DNA of 64,000 nucleotides from contig JANXBN010000005.1 of assembly GCA_025060635.1 (NCBI GenBank), positions 1-64,000 on the forward strand, read 5' to 3'. Below are positions 63,221-64,000 of this stretch, one piece after another. A program made the position numbers and the translations under genes. Each line of letters opens with the position of its first letter. Within the stretch, counting starts at the first letter, position 1. The DNA comes from Candidatus Kryptonium sp. (GTDB lineage Bacteria; Bacteroidota; Ignavibacteria; Kryptoniales; Kryptoniaceae). The notes under the pieces are model-generated. The model ran no database searches. It saw only the letters and a list, made by a program, of their open reading frames with translations, and was not told the DNA's origin.

Positions 63221-64000
63221 TGCTTAAACGAGGATTTTTTATAATGAATACAGTTGAAATGACAAGCACCAAGCTCGTAAGTAAACTTCCCTCTGGACCG
63301 AAATCTCCACCAGATATCAAATTTTCAGCCGCTATTTCAACATCAAAAATCGGCTCTATCAAAGTTGTTCCACTTACCGGGAGAGAGTAAAGATAACCTT
63401 GAAAGAAGTTCCAGGAAAAGTGAAGTGAAATTGGAAGCCATAGGGAACGAGTTTTGATATATGATACCGAAAGCCATATGCCAGCAAGAAAGATATTTAA
63501 GCCTGCAATTACATTGATATTTGGATTTTGAAAATGTGCCAATGAGAAAACAAATGAAAAAATTAGTGTGGCAATAGTTGGATTAGTTCCATCAATTAAC
63601 CTCTGAAAAGGATAGCCACGAAACAACATCTCCTCTGCAAACGCAACGAGCGTAAAAAATAATATCGCTTCAAAAATCTGCGGTATTATACGATTCGGCG
63701 CAAGATCAAATCTATAATAACCAAGAATTATGTTCGGGAGGACTACAACTGTTATCATCAGAAAACCTAAAATCAAACCGAGCACAATTTCGTAAGTGGT
63801 TCCAGATTTAAATTTTAAACCTATGTTAAGCAAACTTTCCTTTTCCAAAGACCTCATCATTATAAAACTGGAGATTATCACTGAAACCAGCACAATGATT
63901 TCGCTAATTATGAAATCGTAAATTGGGAAAAATAAGCTGAAGATTGAACTTACTACTGCGATGGAGATGGCGAAAGTTATTATGAAAAGCAAAATTTTCC
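63204..64000 (-). CDS. CPBP-family intramembrane protease, cut by window edge
   Basis: At least 262 residues; the frame stays open to the window edge, so the start (TTG 63992 or upstream) is not fixed. Several hydrophobic helices surround the CPBP motifs AEEMLFRGYPFQRL (Glu pair and Arg), FSFVFSLAHFQ (His) and ISLHFSWNFFQG (His/Asn). These are glutamate-type intramembrane endopeptidases of the Rce1/Abi group; substrate unknown. It overlaps the lamin-tail gene by 17 bp. Confidence 0.87.
   Translation of the reverse strand, partial: KILLFIITFAISIAVVSSIFSLFFPIYDFIISEIIVLVSVIISSFIMMRSLEKESLLNIGLKFKSGTTYEIVLGLILGFLMITVVVLPNIILGYYRFDLAPNRIIPQIFEAILFFTLVAFAEEMLFRGYPFQRLIDGTNPTIATLIFSFVFSLAHFQNPNINVIAGLNIFLAGIWLSVSYIKTRSLWLPISLHFSWNFFQGYLYSLPVSGTTLIEPIFDVEIAAENLISGGDFGPEGSLLTSLVLVISTVFIIKNPRLSSEQIS

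Overview
The window looks like part of the chromosome of an AT-rich, probably thermophilic bacterium of the Bacteroidota/Ignavibacteria/'Kryptonia'-like part of the FCB group. The placement is an inference. It rests on a lamin-tail surface protein with a type IX secretion-style C-terminus, PorV/Q- and FadL-type barrels, a histone H1-like mini-protein, serine palmitoyltransferase, a bacterial geranylgeranylglyceryl-phosphate-synthase family protein, a GH57 glucanotransferase and Ni-CO dehydrogenase. Two sigma-70 promoters are close to consensus (TTGACA-17-TATAAT), and several genes start with GTG or TTG behind good Shine-Dalgarno sites.

Region 1 (1-7.4 kb) is the accessory part. A CRISPR array has 77 intact 30-bp repeats by hand count (54-5139). 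The repeat ends in ATTGAAAC, so the array reads left to right and the leader and cas genes should lie left of the window. About half of the spacers fall into families that hit the same few short protein-coding segments, one of them the ribosome site and start codon of a gene beginning MYLNI. In nearly all of these the crRNA would be antisense to the mRNA. At the distal end the repeats decay, and most decayed copies are split at the same point (after base 16) by a 22-24 nt imperfect palindrome of the type TCCCGAAGGGA..TCCTTWGGA. Remnants continue to about 6.5 kb, interleaved with an unknown gene, a broken phage/plasmid replication-type gene and an XRE regulator.

Region 2 (7.4-42 kb) is mostly housekeeping and envelope genes: lpdA, a TIGR03546/TIGR03545 pair, ddl, lysS, a GH57 enzyme, outer-membrane proteins, gmhA, a GGGP synthase homologue, alaS, a tail-anchored coiled-coil protein, a probable sphingolipid pair (serine palmitoyltransferase plus a GNAT acyltransferase), ilvE, a BamA-like protein, a deoxyhypusine-synthase-like enzyme, tRNA-Gln, tRNA-Phe, an M28 peptidase, a large sensor kinase and a GT9 glycosyltransferase. 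One secreted-protein gene (34208-35950) is interrupted by two in-frame TAA codons.

Region 3 (42.4-43 kb) has tRNA-Pro(GGG), a small GIY-YIG nuclease gene, and a second tRNA-Pro copy that carries two insertions of exactly 22 nt. These belong to the same palindrome family that splits the decayed CRISPR repeats.

Region 4 (43-53.7 kb) is a regulon. A sigma-54 activator lacking a sensor domain is followed by two 16-bp dyads, a near-consensus -24/-12 promoter, and then a cooF-cooS-cooC-flavoprotein-GNAT-hyaA-hyaB-hyaC-hyaD-hupH-like operon. It joins an O2-sensitive Ni-CO dehydrogenase to an uptake [NiFe] hydrogenase. The hydrogenase small subunit has the six-cysteine pattern of O2-tolerant enzymes.

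Region 5 (53.7-64 kb) holds a porin-P-like protein, a biotin carrier protein, a FadL-like barrel, an SGNH lipoprotein, plsY-gpsA, a four-module lamin-tail-domain protein and a CPBP protease cut by the window edge.
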